A stretch of 64,000 nucleotides of DNA, taken from positions 49,396 to 113,395 of the forward strand of contig JBFMHE010000012.1 in NCBI GenBank assembly GCA_040752355.1, read 5' to 3'. Below the pieces are notes generated by a model, which was not told the origin of the DNA, did no database searches, and saw only the letters and a program-made list of their open reading frames with translations. Every line of letters starts with the position of its first letter. Positions within the stretch are counted from its first letter, which is position 1. Of the stretch, positions 49,856 to 58,276 are shown in pieces. Position numbers and translations under genes: made by a program. This stretch comes from Nitrospirota bacterium (GTDB taxonomy: Bacteria > Nitrospirota > Thermodesulfovibrionia > Thermodesulfovibrionales > Dissulfurispiraceae).

Positions 49856-52768
49856 TTACTCAATGAGCTTCAGTGCATGGGTGAAGAAAAGATAGGCCCT
49901 GGTCCTCATTGAAAAGAGCCGCTCTACGGCCTTCTTGTAGAGGTGCAGCTGGAAGGAATACTGCCGTGAGAGCTCCGGCAGCTCGGCAGCGGTGACGGGA
50001 TACGTCTTGTAGTCGTAAATGACGGCGGTATCCTCCGCGATGATCACGCGATCGATCCTCCCTTTATAGACAGTATGCCCCAGCTCCAGGATAAAGGGGA
50101 GCTCGGCATAGGAACGCTCGCGGGGCATGATGACGTCGCGCAGATACCCGGCCTCTTCGAGCCGCCGGAGGTCGTCGAGGATGATCGTGCGCATCCGTTC
50201 CACATCCCGGTCCGAGAGCACTTCGCTCTTGAGTATCTCGACGACCTTCGCTTCCGGACGGGAGGGAGGGATCTGCCCTTTCGATATCCCCTCGAAGACG
50301 CGGTGAAAAGCCCTGCCCAGAACAACCCAGTCCTGGCCGTGCTTTCTCCTGATATCGTCCACCTCTTCGGTGACGTCGCGCCAGGTCAGCGGGGGCTTGT
50401 ACTGCGGCGTGAGTGGATCGACAAAAACGATCTCCCGGCCGCGTTCCTTGCGCTCGGAGAAGTCGGGGAGGAAGGAGAGCTGTGTGCCCGGGGCTGCCGG
50501 TCCGCCGGGCTCCTCGCCGCGTTCTCCGGCGCTCACCCGTTCAAGGGAAAAGGGCAGGTCCGCCTCAGGCGCATTACCTGCGTCGTCGATACCGAAAGCA
50601 GCGAAGAGAGGGGAGAGCTTGCCGGAAGGCCGCTTCCCGAGCACCCCCGACATGCAGAGGAAGTCCATCGCCCTGGTCGCTGCGACATAGAACAGGCGTT
50701 TCTCCTCGTCTTCGGACTTCTCCCTGCTGCGCTGAAAGAGCGCATGCCCCTTTCTGGCTTCCGCATCTTCTTCGTAGCCGATAATGATACGCTCGCCCTC
50801 CTCATCGAGAACAATGCTCTCCGACCTCCCCTGCCCTCCCTCGTCGAGACAGGGGAGAAAGACGAGGGGGAACTGCAGCCCCTTGGCGGCATGGACAGTC
50901 ATGATCCGAACAGCGTTCATGCCCGCGGTGCTCACGTTCGCCTTGGGCTCCTCCGCCTTGGACGAGGCCCTGATGAGCTTCTCCCGTATCTCGAGACCGG
51001 TAAGGCCTCCCGACTCGAGCTCTTCGACGAGCTTGATGAACTTCTTTACATTGACGTAGCGCTGCTTCTCGTGGAAATACCGCCATGCCCCGGTCTCGGC
51101 CAGGATCTCCTCGATCAGAACGGCATAGGGCGTATGCTGCGCCCGCCCGCGCCACGCGCTCAGCGCCGCTGCTACCTGGCGGACCTCCGAAACCAGGGTC
51201 CTTTCGAAAAGACTCTCGTAAGACCCGAGCAGCGCATAGAGATACCCGATGGCGAGCTCCTCGGGATCGGTATGCTTCACGAGCTCGACGAGGGAGGCGT
51301 ACTTCATCGAAAAGAGCGGCGACCGCACGACATTGAAGAGACTGTAGTCGGCCATGGGGTCGATGAGGAAGAAGAGGAGGTCCCGCAGCATGCCTATCTC
51401 GGGGGTATTGTAAAAGCCGATGCCCTTGACCACGATGAAGGGTATCCCCTCCTTGCGCAGGGCGTCTTCGAAAGTCGAGAGAGAGGTCCTGTTCCTGAGG
51501 AGAATCGCCATATCCCCATACGTGCAGCGCCGCGTTCTCTCACCCTCTGTCAGCTCGTACTGCCCGTGCAGTTTCCTGATCCTCTCCGCGATCAGCGCAG
51601 CCTCCCTCCGCCTGCTCTCCTTGGTATTCCTGCCCGCCTCGCTGATGACGAGCTCGACACGGCCCCTGCCCTGCCGCGTTGCGGCGAACGGCACATACTC
51701 CACCTTCCCGTCATCGCAGAGGCCCTTCGGCATCAGCCGCTCGAAGAGGGCATTGACGAAATCGACGACGGCAGGCAGGCTGCGGTAGTTCTCTTTCACC
51801 TCGATAAAGTGGCAGTCTTCGCCGAGCCATTCCGAGAACTTCCTCCGTACGTTCCTGAAGATGCCGGCATTGGCGCCCCGGAACGAATAGATCGACTGCT
51901 TATCGTCGCCGACGAGGAAGATGGTGGGCGTGATCCCCGCTTCCCGCTTTCCCCCCATCCCGGACCGCCACTCCTCCGTGAGGCGGTCGATGATGCGCCA
52001 CTGGAGGGAGCTCGTGTCCTGGAACTCGTCCACCAGGATATGGTCGGTATGCTCATCGAAGGAGTAGAGGATATTCTGCCACTCCGGGTTCGTCGAGACC
52101 GCCTGGTGGGCGAGGAGCTCGAGGTCATTGTAGTCGAGCAGATGGCGCTGCCGCTTTTTCTTCCGGTAGCGTTCGAGGCAGCGGAGATAGACGGCGAGGA
52201 CCTTTCCGATGCGCTCCGGACCCTCGATATGGATCCCGACCTCTTCATCCCTGATGCCGAACTCGATGCCCGGCCTTTTTTCGTGAATGGTCCTGAGGAG
52301 GCGGTAGAGCCTGCTCCAGCCCTTCATGCCGTTCGCCTTGATGACCTCGTAAAAGAGCCGCTCTTCGGACGCCCCGTCCTCGAGGAGGCACTCATAGACC
52401 GCCTCTTCCCAGAGCATGGCGGCGCTGAACCCGTCCATGACCTCGAGCGCAATATCCATATCGAGCTCCAGGCAGAACCGCTTCAGCAGCTTGAGGCAGA
52501 AGGAGTGGATCGTCGAGATGCGCATGCGCGGCATCTTCTCCCGCACCTCGTGAAAGAGGGCGGGGTCCTCCTTTCTCAGGATGGTGAGGATCCGCTCCTT
52601 CATCTCCGCCGCCGCCTTCTCGGTGAAGGTGATGGCGAGTATCCGTTCGACCGAAGAACCGTTCTTCAGGAGGGCGATATACCGGCGCGCCAGCTTCTCG
52701 GTCTTGCCCGAGCCTGCCGGCGAGGAGATCATGACGCTCTTCGAGGTGTCGAGATAGGGTTCGTCCAT
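49856..52768 (-). CDS. addA: AddA/RecB-like UvrD-family helicase-nuclease
   Basis: 970 residues from the ATG at 52768. SF1 helicase motifs: Walker A SSPAGSGKTEKLARRY, ILAITFTEKAAAEM (Ia), ILVDEFQDTS (II), LVGDDKQSIYSFRGA (III), VRIMTVHAAKGLQFPLVFLP (V), RLFYVAATRA (VI). C-terminal PD-(D/E)xK nuclease (DRVIIAED, VIYDYKT, YSFQLHLYKKAVERLF). Probably the helicase-nuclease arm of an AddAB-type double-strand break repair complex. The Fe-S nuclease partner AddB is not adjacent in this window. Shorter than typical AddA (about 1,200). Confidence 0.85.
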   Translation of the reverse strand: MDEPYLDTSKSVMISSPAGSGKTEKLARRYIALLKNGSSVERILAITFTEKAAAEMKERILTILRKEDPALFHEVREKMPRMRISTIHSFCLKLLKRFCLELDMDIALEVMDGFSAAMLWEEAVYECLLEDGASEERLFYEVIKANGMKGWSRLYRLLRTIHEKRPGIEFGIRDEEVGIHIEGPERIGKVLAVYLRCLERYRKKKRQRHLLDYNDLELLAHQAVSTNPEWQNILYSFDEHTDHILVDEFQDTSSLQWRIIDRLTEEWRSGMGGKREAGITPTIFLVGDDKQSIYSFRGANAGIFRNVRRKFSEWLGEDCHFIEVKENYRSLPAVVDFVNALFERLMPKGLCDDGKVEYVPFAATRQGRGRVELVISEAGRNTKESRRREAALIAERIRKLHGQYELTEGERTRRCTYGDMAILLRNRTSLSTFEDALRKEGIPFIVVKGIGFYNTPEIGMLRDLLFFLIDPMADYSLFNVVRSPLFSMKYASLVELVKHTDPEELAIGYLYALLGSYESLFERTLVSEVRQVAAALSAWRGRAQHTPYAVLIEEILAETGAWRYFHEKQRYVNVKKFIKLVEELESGGLTGLEIREKLIRASSKAEEPKANVSTAGMNAVRIMTVHAAKGLQFPLVFLPCLDEGGQGRSESIVLDEEGERIIIGYEEDAEARKGHALFQRSREKSEDEEKRLFYVAATRAMDFLCMSGVLGKRPSGKLSPLFAAFGIDDAGNAPEADLPFSLERVSAGERGEEPGGPAAPGTQLSFLPDFSERKERGREIVFVDPLTPQYKPPLTWRDVTEEVDDIRRKHGQDWVVLGRAFHRVFEGISKGQIPPSRPEAKVVEILKSEVLSDRDVERMRTIILDDLRRLEEAGYLRDVIMPRERSYAELPFILELGHTVYKGRIDRVIIAEDTAVIYDYKTYPVTAAELPELSRQYSFQLHLYKKAVERLFSMRTRAYLFFTHALKLIE

Positions 52769-52800
52769 CAGCAATCAGCCATCAGCTCTCGGCTATCAGC
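52767..52800. repeat. ATCAGC-type short repeats at the addA start
   Basis: CATCAGCAATCAGCCATCAGC followed by CTATCAGC; the block supplies the addA start codon context. A related string (TATCGGCTTTCAGC) lies at the tusA-like stop codon (11881-11894). Confidence 0.5.
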
Positions 52801-52870
52801 GTTCCTTCAGCGCGTCGTGGTTCTTCTGCAGTCTGCTGGCGGCTGAACGCTGCATGCCGAGCGCCTTTCC

Positions 52871-53287
52871 TTATTCTCCTATGATCTTGACGAGCACTCT
52901 TTTCTTGCGCCTGCCGTCGAACTCGCCGTAAAAGACCTGCTCCCAGGGGCCGAGGTCGAGCGCGCCGTCCGTCACCGCCAGTACCGCCTCCCGTCCCATG
53001 ATCTGGCGCTTCAGGTGGGCGTCGGCATTGTCCTCGCCCGCGTTATGCCGGTACTGGCTCACCGGCTCGTGGGGAGCGAGCCGTTCGAGCCAGAGATCGA
53101 AGTCCTTGTGGAGGCCCGCCTCATCGTCGTTCACGAAGACCGAGGCGGTAATATGCATGGCGTTCACCAGCGCCAGTCCCTCTTTGATGCCGCTCTCCCT
53201 GAGGCACTCGTCGACCTGCGGGGTTATATTGATGAACGCCCGCCGCGCAGGGACAGTGAACCACAGTTCCTTCCGGTAGCTTTTCAT
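52871..53287 (-). CDS. yjbQ: YjbQ/UPF0047 family protein
   Basis: 138 residues: [78 protein letters not shown] is the complete UPF0047 signature, with metal-binding His and Asp. Some members have thiamine-phosphate-synthase side activity; the physiological role is uncertain. Downstream of a small lipoprotein gene on the same strand by reading direction. Confidence 0.9.
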   Translation of the reverse strand: MKSYRKELWFTVPARRAFINITPQVDECLRESGIKEGLALVNAMHITASVFVNDDEAGLHKDFDLWLERLAPHEPVSQYRHNAGEDNADAHLKRQIMGREAVLAVTDGALDLGPWEQVFYGEFDGRRKKRVLVKIIGE

Positions 53288-53296
53288 GGCGCCGCG

Positions 53297-53512
53297 CTAC
53301 TGCATCTCCGAAAGCCGCTGCTGCGCCTGCTGCGCATACGCGCTGTCGGGGAACTTCCTGATGATCTCCTGGTAGAGCTGCCGCGCATGCTCCTTGTTGT
53401 TCTGCAGCTCTTCGAACTTCGCCGTTTCGAAAAGCTCGGCGGCATTGTCCGACGAGCACCCCGCGAGCAAAAGACCGCACAGCAGTACCGCTGCAAGAGC
53501 AGTATGTCGCAT
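53297..53512 (-). CDS. Small TPR-like lipoprotein
   Basis: 71 residues from the ATG at 53512 (GAGGAGG upstream). Lipobox LLLAGC (Cys20 approximately), then one TPR-like unit (AAELFETAKFEELQNNKEHARQLYQEIIRKFPDSAYAQQAQQRLSEMQ), as in BamD/YbgF-type repeats. It may be an outer-membrane-associated scaffold piece. It ends nine bases before yjbQ. Confidence 0.75.
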   Translation of the reverse strand: MRHTALAAVLLCGLLLAGCSSDNAAELFETAKFEELQNNKEHARQLYQEIIRKFPDSAYAQQAQQRLSEMQ

Positions 53513-53617
53513 AAAACCTCCTCGATGAGGGCATGAAAGGATCGTACCTCCATTGTAACAATTTACCCGGGGAATGTTCATCGAAAATCATCATCGCCCG
53601 TAACGGTGGCGCACAAC

Positions 53618-53644
53618 AAAAAACCGCGGCCCGGACGGCCGCGG
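53618..53644 (-). terminator. Rho-independent terminator
   Basis: Minus strand stem CCGCGGCC / GGCCGCGG (53644-53624) with a 5-base loop followed by TTTTTTG (53623-53617). It ends the PRC-barrel/hypothetical transcript. Confidence 0.85.
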
Positions 53645-53713
53645 TGAGCAGATCGCTTCCCCTGCTGCAGGTCTCATTTTGTCATGCGCCCTCCCCTGTG
53701 CCCCGGACAGCGC

Positions 53714-54007
53714 TCATCGCGGAATTTCTTTAGAAAGGGTGATCGTTTTTTTCACTTCATCCCAGATATGTGCGATATCGTTCCTCAAGCGCTGCCACAG
53801 CTCACGGTCGGCTTCGTCGAGCTCCTGCGCCCTGCGGTATAATGCCTCGCGCCTGAAGCAGAGGTCCTCGATCTTCCGGATATATGCCTCCGACTCGGGA
53901 GACCCGGGGGCGAAATCCGGCTGTCTCCCCCTGAGTCCTTCGATCTCGTCGCCGATCGCCTTCAGCTGGTCGTCAATAGAGTGATGCTCTTTCCCGCGGT
54001 CTTCCAT
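53714..54007 (-). CDS. Small hypothetical coiled-coil protein
   Basis: 97 residues from the ATG at 54007, strongly charged and helical (IDDQLKAIGDEIEGLRGR, YIRKIEDLCFRREALYRRAQELDEADRELWQRLRNDIAHIWDEV). No signal peptide or known domain. Follows the PRC-barrel gene closely and precedes a terminator, so it is probably the second gene of a two-gene unit. Confidence 0.6.
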   Translation of the reverse strand: MEDRGKEHHSIDDQLKAIGDEIEGLRGRQPDFAPGSPESEAYIRKIEDLCFRREALYRRAQELDEADRELWQRLRNDIAHIWDEVKKTITLSKEIPR

Positions 54008-54028
54008 GAGCGTTCCCTCGGGAGGCAA

Positions 54029-54400
54029 CTACTCCTCCCAGTAGGGGCTTCTGCCGTAGAAACGGTAAATGCTCGAGCCCCATGCCCGGTCAGCCATATC
54101 GGGCCCGTTGTCCTTATCAAAGCCGGGCGCTCTTTCGAGCGAGCGCTTGTCGACATCGAGGATGAGCCGGTCGTCATCGGCAGACCACTCCAGCGCCTCG
54201 GGCGGAATAGCGAAGAATCTGTCTCCTGCGCCGAGAAACCCGCCGAAGGAAAGCACCGCGTAGGCGATACGCCCTTGCGAGAGGTCGATGACGATATCCT
54301 CGATATCGCCCAAATCCTCTCCGGCCCTGTTCTCGACCTCCTTTCCGATGAGCTTGGTTCCCCGGATGAGATATGACCTTACCACTTCCTTTCTTGCCAC
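54029..54400 (-). CDS. PRC-barrel domain protein
   Basis: 123 residues. SYLIRGTKLIGKEVENRAGEDLGDIEDIVIDLSQGRIAYAVLSFGGFLGAGDRFFAIPPEALEW is a typical PRC barrel; Trp/Tyr-rich tail (YRFYGRSPYWEE). Stress or envelope association is known for relatives, but the role here is unknown. GGAGG upstream of the ATG. Confidence 0.88.
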   Translation of the reverse strand: MARKEVVRSYLIRGTKLIGKEVENRAGEDLGDIEDIVIDLSQGRIAYAVLSFGGFLGAGDRFFAIPPEALEWSADDDRLILDVDKRSLERAPGFDKDNGPDMADRAWGSSIYRFYGRSPYWEE

Positions 54401-54648
54401 GAGAGCCTCCTTTCTCCGGCGGGGCGGCCAGAAGAGTGCCGTTGGTGACGGGACTGAAACGGCTTCTGCACGTTGATGCGCAAGCGGCGAGGAGTCGGAC
54501 AGCGTGGAGCGAGAGCAGGCACCGGATAGCGGGCAATCCCCTTATCCCAGTTATAGCAGAGAGGGCATCACATGTCAACGCGTCGCCCCAGAGCGGGGGA
54601 TTCGTTCCAGCGCGTTCACTTGTTTCCGTACGGATGTGCGCATTATTT

Positions 54649-54678
54649 TTGCAAAACAGGGGCTTTTTAAGCTATAGT
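54649..54678 (+). promoter_or_regulatory. Candidate promoter upstream of the PilZ gene pair
   Basis: TTGCAA (54649-54654), 18-base spacer, TATAGT (54673-54678), a few bases before the ATG at 54691. Confidence 0.4.
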
Positions 54679-54690
54679 TATCATAACCAT

Positions 54691-55011
54691 ATGACCGTCA
54701 TGCGAAGCACACAAACGAGGGCTTTACCTCTGCCCTCCTGTCTGTTTCCGTTATTGTTTCCCTTTTCATTCTTACCGGTTGCACGGCAGAAAAGCGCGCT
54801 GCGGAACAGCGCCGCGGCCCTCTGTTCAGGACGAAAAGCCTTCGAGCTCGTCGGGTCTCGTACCGGTGAATTTTATGTCCGGTATCCCGATAATGAAAGT
54901 AAGATTCGTCTCATGCATCGTAGCAGGGACCCGCTGGAATATCCGGAGCGCGCCGGGGAGAGCGCCCGATGCCCCGCGCCTGAAGAGAAGACAGCGGAGA
55001 AAGGTGATTAG
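54691..55011 (+). pseudogene. Possible frameshifted small lipoprotein gene
   Basis: From the ATG at 54691 one frame reads a Pro/Leu-rich segment and then EFYVRYPDNESKIRLMHRSRDPLEYPERAGE to a stop three bases before the PilZ gene. The other frame has a better exported start (ALLSVSVIVSLFILTGC lipobox, then TAEKRAAEQRRG) but no start codon. A frameshift near 54700-54720 and another near 54830 would join them. Real expression is uncertain. Confidence 0.35.
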
Positions 55012-55013
55012 AA

Positions 55014-55334
55014 ATGAAAAACTCCCAGAAAGACAAGGGCCGGAAGGACAGGAACCAGCAAGACAAGCGAAAGTACGATCGCAAATCCGGTTCCGAGACG
55101 GTCAGGTTTTCGATCATAGGCTCTTTCTCGGGTCAGAAAGAGCTCTTGCCTGAAGCGAGCTTCTCGGGGACCATCGTCGATATGAGCGAGAGCGGCCTGG
55201 GACTCCTCACCGATATTCAGCTCGAGCCGGGAACGCTTGTCAAGCTCAATGAAGTCAAAGGCTCCAACGTAGGCGTCGTCATGTGGACCATCGACACGGG
55301 GAGCAAGTACCGCATAGGGCTGAAGTTCGTCTGA
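55014..55334 (+). CDS. PilZ domain protein
   Basis: 106 residues: basic N-terminus with RKYDRKSG (RxxxR-type arginines), then GTIVDMSESGLGLLT (the D/NxSxxG motif) and a beta-barrel to the C-terminus (YRIGLKFV). The layout fits a c-di-GMP-binding PilZ domain. It may connect second-messenger signalling with surface functions. Convergent with the T2SS operon. Confidence 0.88.
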   Translation: MKNSQKDKGRKDRNQQDKRKYDRKSGSETVRFSIIGSFSGQKELLPEASFSGTIVDMSESGLGLLTDIQLEPGTLVKLNEVKGSNVGVVMWTIDTGSKYRIGLKFV

Positions 55335-55424
55335 AGCAGGCTTTCACGGACAACCGCAGCAGGTTTGCGAAAACGGTCGCCCGCCCCTCACCAGCCACGA
55401 CGTACCTGAGTCTACGGCATCAGC

Positions 55425-56117
55425 CTAAAATCTCCAGTTGCTCGGTCTCTTCCCCCCTGGCACGCCGCCCGGCGCCTGGGGCCGCTGGGGAGGCCGGGAG
55501 GGCGGCGGCGTTGCCGGAGAGACGCCCTCTTCTTCGGGGTGATGAACCGCCTCTCCTCCCGGGGCTGCCGCAGCTTTATCCCCGCTGCTTCTCCCCTTGC
55601 TCTTGTCGGCGGCGATCACCTTCACCTCCACGCGGTCCTCTCCCCGCACCATGACCACCTTCTGGTGGTGCACCTCTTTGAGGGTGTAGCCGCTCAGGCT
55701 GTCGCCGATCTTGAGGGCTGTCTGGCGCTGCCCCCTTCCCGGGGTGCTGCGGGGCGCCTTCTTGTCGGAGAGGTAGGCGAGGCTTACCGTATCGGTAACC
55801 AGGGTGCCGTAGAGCACGAATTCGGGCTTCGGCACCACCTTCTCCGGCTGCTTCAGGGGCGGGATCTTCCGGTCGGGATGGAACACGTTCTGCTCGGCGA
55901 TAACGGTGTACTCCATGAGCGGCGGGATCGCATGCTGCTCACTGCCGGCTGCCGGCTCTTCCTTCTTCTCCTCCACCACCGCCTTTGCAGGAATGGGCGC
56001 GAGCGTGATCTTTATGTTGAACAGGGGGAGAAGGCCGTACTGCGCGAAGAGCAGCACGCCTCCCAGCAGCAGCAGGTTCAATACAGTGATATTCTTCAGG
56101 AGCGACTTCGGATTCAT
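55425..56117 (-). CDS. gspC: GspC/PilP-like type II secretion protein
   Basis: 230 residues from the ATG at 56117. Transmembrane helix near residues 8-28 (ITVLNLLLLGGVLLFAQYGLL), periplasmic HR-type domain (EYTVIAEQNVFHPDRKI, FVLYGTLVTDTVSLAYLSDKK, LKIGDSLSGYTLKEVHHQKVVMVRGEDRVEV), and a long Pro-rich tail. GspC links the inner-membrane platform to the secretin. Last gene of the cluster; no secretin gene follows. Confidence 0.75.
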   Translation of the reverse strand: MNPKSLLKNITVLNLLLLGGVLLFAQYGLLPLFNIKITLAPIPAKAVVEEKKEEPAAGSEQHAIPPLMEYTVIAEQNVFHPDRKIPPLKQPEKVVPKPEFVLYGTLVTDTVSLAYLSDKKAPRSTPGRGQRQTALKIGDSLSGYTLKEVHHQKVVMVRGEDRVEVKVIAADKSKGRSSGDKAAAAPGGEAVHHPEEEGVSPATPPPSRPPQRPQAPGGVPGGKRPSNWRF

Positions 56118-56118
56118 A

Positions 56119-56772
56119 CTACTTGCCTCCATAGAGCCCGGAGACATCGATCTTCACCATGAGGTCCCTCGGCTCCTTGAAGTTCTTTACCCGGGCATCG
56201 AGCTCCTTGATCACGAGATACGGCGTCCGCGTCTCTACCGAGTAGAGGATATCGCTCAGGGCGCCGGGATCGGGCACCGATGCATCGAGGCTGACGCTGA
56301 TCACCTTGATGCTCGGGCCTGCTTCCGCCTTTTCGCCCTTCTTGCCGGGTGCGCCCTTTCCTTTCTGCGCGCCGGCGTCTTTATGGGGAGCGGCCTCGCC
56401 GGTTTCGGGCTGCGCGCCGAAGTCCTCGGCCTTGCCGATGCGCTCGCTCGATATGGTCGCCCCTCTGCCGGTCAGTATGCCCTTGACCGTCTCCTGGAGA
56501 TTGGCCGAGGCGAGCGAGACCGGCTCGCCGTCGATGAATTTGACGCTGTCGGCCTTCGCCTGCTCCTTGAGGGAAGCGAGCTTCTTCTCGAGCTCCGGCT
56601 TTTCCGCGATGACGGCTATGTATTTCGTAAGGGTTCTGGTCTTCGCCTCCTGCTGCTCCTTGATCGCGGCGATTTCTGCCCTGACCCCGAGATATGCGTA
56701 CTCGTAGAGGACCATGCCGACGAGCAGGACAATGGCCGGAACAGCGATCACGAGGATTCTACTTTTTCTCAT
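56119..56772 (-). CDS. gspM: GspM-like type II secretion protein
   Basis: 217 residues: one N-terminal transmembrane helix (ILVIAVPAIVLLVGMVLY), a coiled coil (RAEIAAIKEQQEAKTRTLTKYIAVIAEKPELEKKLASL), a ferredoxin-like C-terminal domain (SIKVISVSLDASVPDPGALSDILYSVETRTPYLVIKELDAR) and a Gly/Lys-rich insert. This is the GspM/PilO class that pairs with GspL. Overlaps gspL by 14 bases. Confidence 0.8.
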   Translation of the reverse strand: MRKSRILVIAVPAIVLLVGMVLYEYAYLGVRAEIAAIKEQQEAKTRTLTKYIAVIAEKPELEKKLASLKEQAKADSVKFIDGEPVSLASANLQETVKGILTGRGATISSERIGKAEDFGAQPETGEAAPHKDAGAQKGKGAPGKKGEKAEAGPSIKVISVSLDASVPDPGALSDILYSVETRTPYLVIKELDARVKNFKEPRDLMVKIDVSGLYGGK

Positions 56773-58276
56773 TGCTCACTCCCTCCATTTCCATCTTGAG
56801 CTGGAACCGGTCCATGTTCTGGCGGGCGTCTCTGAAGGTAGGCGAGGCGAACTCGACCTTCCTGAAGTACTTCGATGCCTCGAGCTTCGGTATGAGGACC
56901 GTCGCCGAGGGAGCGTACCCCTCGATATTGACCTGCGTGTCGTTGATGCGCACTCTCGTAAGCCAGACCGGCGCGGGGAGCACGGTCGTCAGCTCCTTGA
57001 TGAGGTTCACATACAGGGGCCTGCCGCTCTTGAAGCTCTCGACGAGCGCCGCCCCGCTGCTCACCGCCTCTATCTCCTTCTTCAGCTTCTCGACTTTGGC
57101 GACCTCGTCTTTCCTGAGGGCGATCTGGCGCTCTATCTCCTTGAGACGCTGGGTCTCGATGTTGATCGGAATGACGAGATAGACGCCGATCAGGGCGACG
57201 ATGACGAGGCCGAGCAGCGCGGTGAGCCATAGCGGCGTCTTCGCGCCCTCCCGTGCCCCCCTGCTCAGCAGGTTCAGCCCTTTCGCCTCGGGCCAGAGCT
57301 GGTCGAGCGCGCCGCCGACAAGCCCCGGAGAGAGCTCCTTGAAGTCGGTGATGCCGCTCATCTTCTTATCGACCTCATCGATAATGCTGACAGGATACCT
57401 GCCCCTTTGCCGCAGCATCTCCTTGAGGACCGAAGTCCTGCCGCTGAAGGAGAGAAACACCGGCGGAGCGCCGTTCTGCCCTCCGGCGAGGCCCGCGAGG
57501 CTCCCTATCTGCGCTTCGATAGCCGCCGCTCTCTGGTGGTCGTCGCCTTCGGGAAAATCGGACGATACAACGCCGGCGAGGGCGCCGTCGTTCACCGCGC
57601 CGCCCTTGCAGCCTCTCTCGCCGACCGCCAGGAAGACAAAGTGCCGGCTGCCCGAAATATAGCGGCAGAGCGCGGCCATCCCCGAGAGATCGAAGGTGAT
57701 GCGCACGGTCTCGAGGCCCGCCTCCTTCAGCGCGGTGCGATACGCCTCGACCGCTCCCGCCTTTGCAGCAGCGACCATGAGCGTCACCTTTTCCTTGTCC
57801 CGCGCGAACGGCACGAAGTCGTAGACCGCTTCATCGGCGCTGAAGGGCGTAAAGCGGTCGAGCTCATAGGAGATGACATCGGTGAGGTTCTCGGCGGCAG
57901 CGGCCGGCAGCTCGGCTGATTTCACCACGACCCACGACTTGGGAAGGCTCAGCACGATGCCGGTCTTCCGGATATTCAGATCCCTCATCGCAAGGGCGAC
58001 GGTCGACGCCGCCTCTTCAGGGGTGGGATAATGGTCCTCCGCGAACCGGTACCGCTTGTATCCCTGCAGCCGGTAGCGGGAGAGAAAGCGTGTCGCGTAC
58101 AGCGCGGTAATGTGCCCCCGCTCGATCTCGATGCAGAGGCACGATGCCGAGGCAACGGCATCATGTGCCGGACTGAAGGTGAGGACTTTCCAGGCCGGCG
58201 CCCCTATCGCCTTGAGCCGCGCAGCCGCTGCAGCGGCTGCTGCGCTCATCCTGCTGATGACTACTGTTCCTTCCAT
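56759..58276 (-). CDS. gspL: GspL-like type II secretion protein (PilM-PilN fusion layout)
   Basis: 505 residues. N-terminal actin-like PilM/GspL cytoplasmic fold (about 20-310: IVLSLPKSWVVVKSAELP, DVISYELDRFTPFSADEAVYDF, FVFLAVGERG), a transmembrane helix (about 338-360), and a periplasmic PilN-like part (RLKEIERQIALRKDEVAKVEKLKKEIEAV; PLYVNLIKELTTVLPAPVWLTRVRI). Recruits the GspE ATPase to the membrane. Start ATG 58276 or 58249; overlaps gspK. Confidence 0.85.
   Translation of the reverse strand: MEGTVVISRMSAAAAAAAARLKAIGAPAWKVLTFSPAHDAVASASCLCIEIERGHITALYATRFLSRYRLQGYKRYRFAEDHYPTPEEAASTVALAMRDLNIRKTGIVLSLPKSWVVVKSAELPAAAAENLTDVISYELDRFTPFSADEAVYDFVPFARDKEKVTLMVAAAKAGAVEAYRTALKEAGLETVRITFDLSGMAALCRYISGSRHFVFLAVGERGCKGGAVNDGALAGVVSSDFPEGDDHQRAAAIEAQIGSLAGLAGGQNGAPPVFLSFSGRTSVLKEMLRQRGRYPVSIIDEVDKKMSGITDFKELSPGLVGGALDQLWPEAKGLNLLSRGAREGAKTPLWLTALLGLVIVALIGVYLVIPINIETQRLKEIERQIALRKDEVAKVEKLKKEIEAVSSGAALVESFKSGRPLYVNLIKELTTVLPAPVWLTRVRINDTQVNIEGYAPSATVLIPKLEASKYFRKVEFASPTFRDARQNMDRFQLKMEMEGVSNEKK

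Noticed and set aside
50075..52846. Very long open frame opposite addA (over 900 codons)
   Set aside because: High-GC shadow of a strongly conserved gene; no domain, no ribosome-binding site. The same applies to the long frame opposite gspE-gspF (60882-63626).
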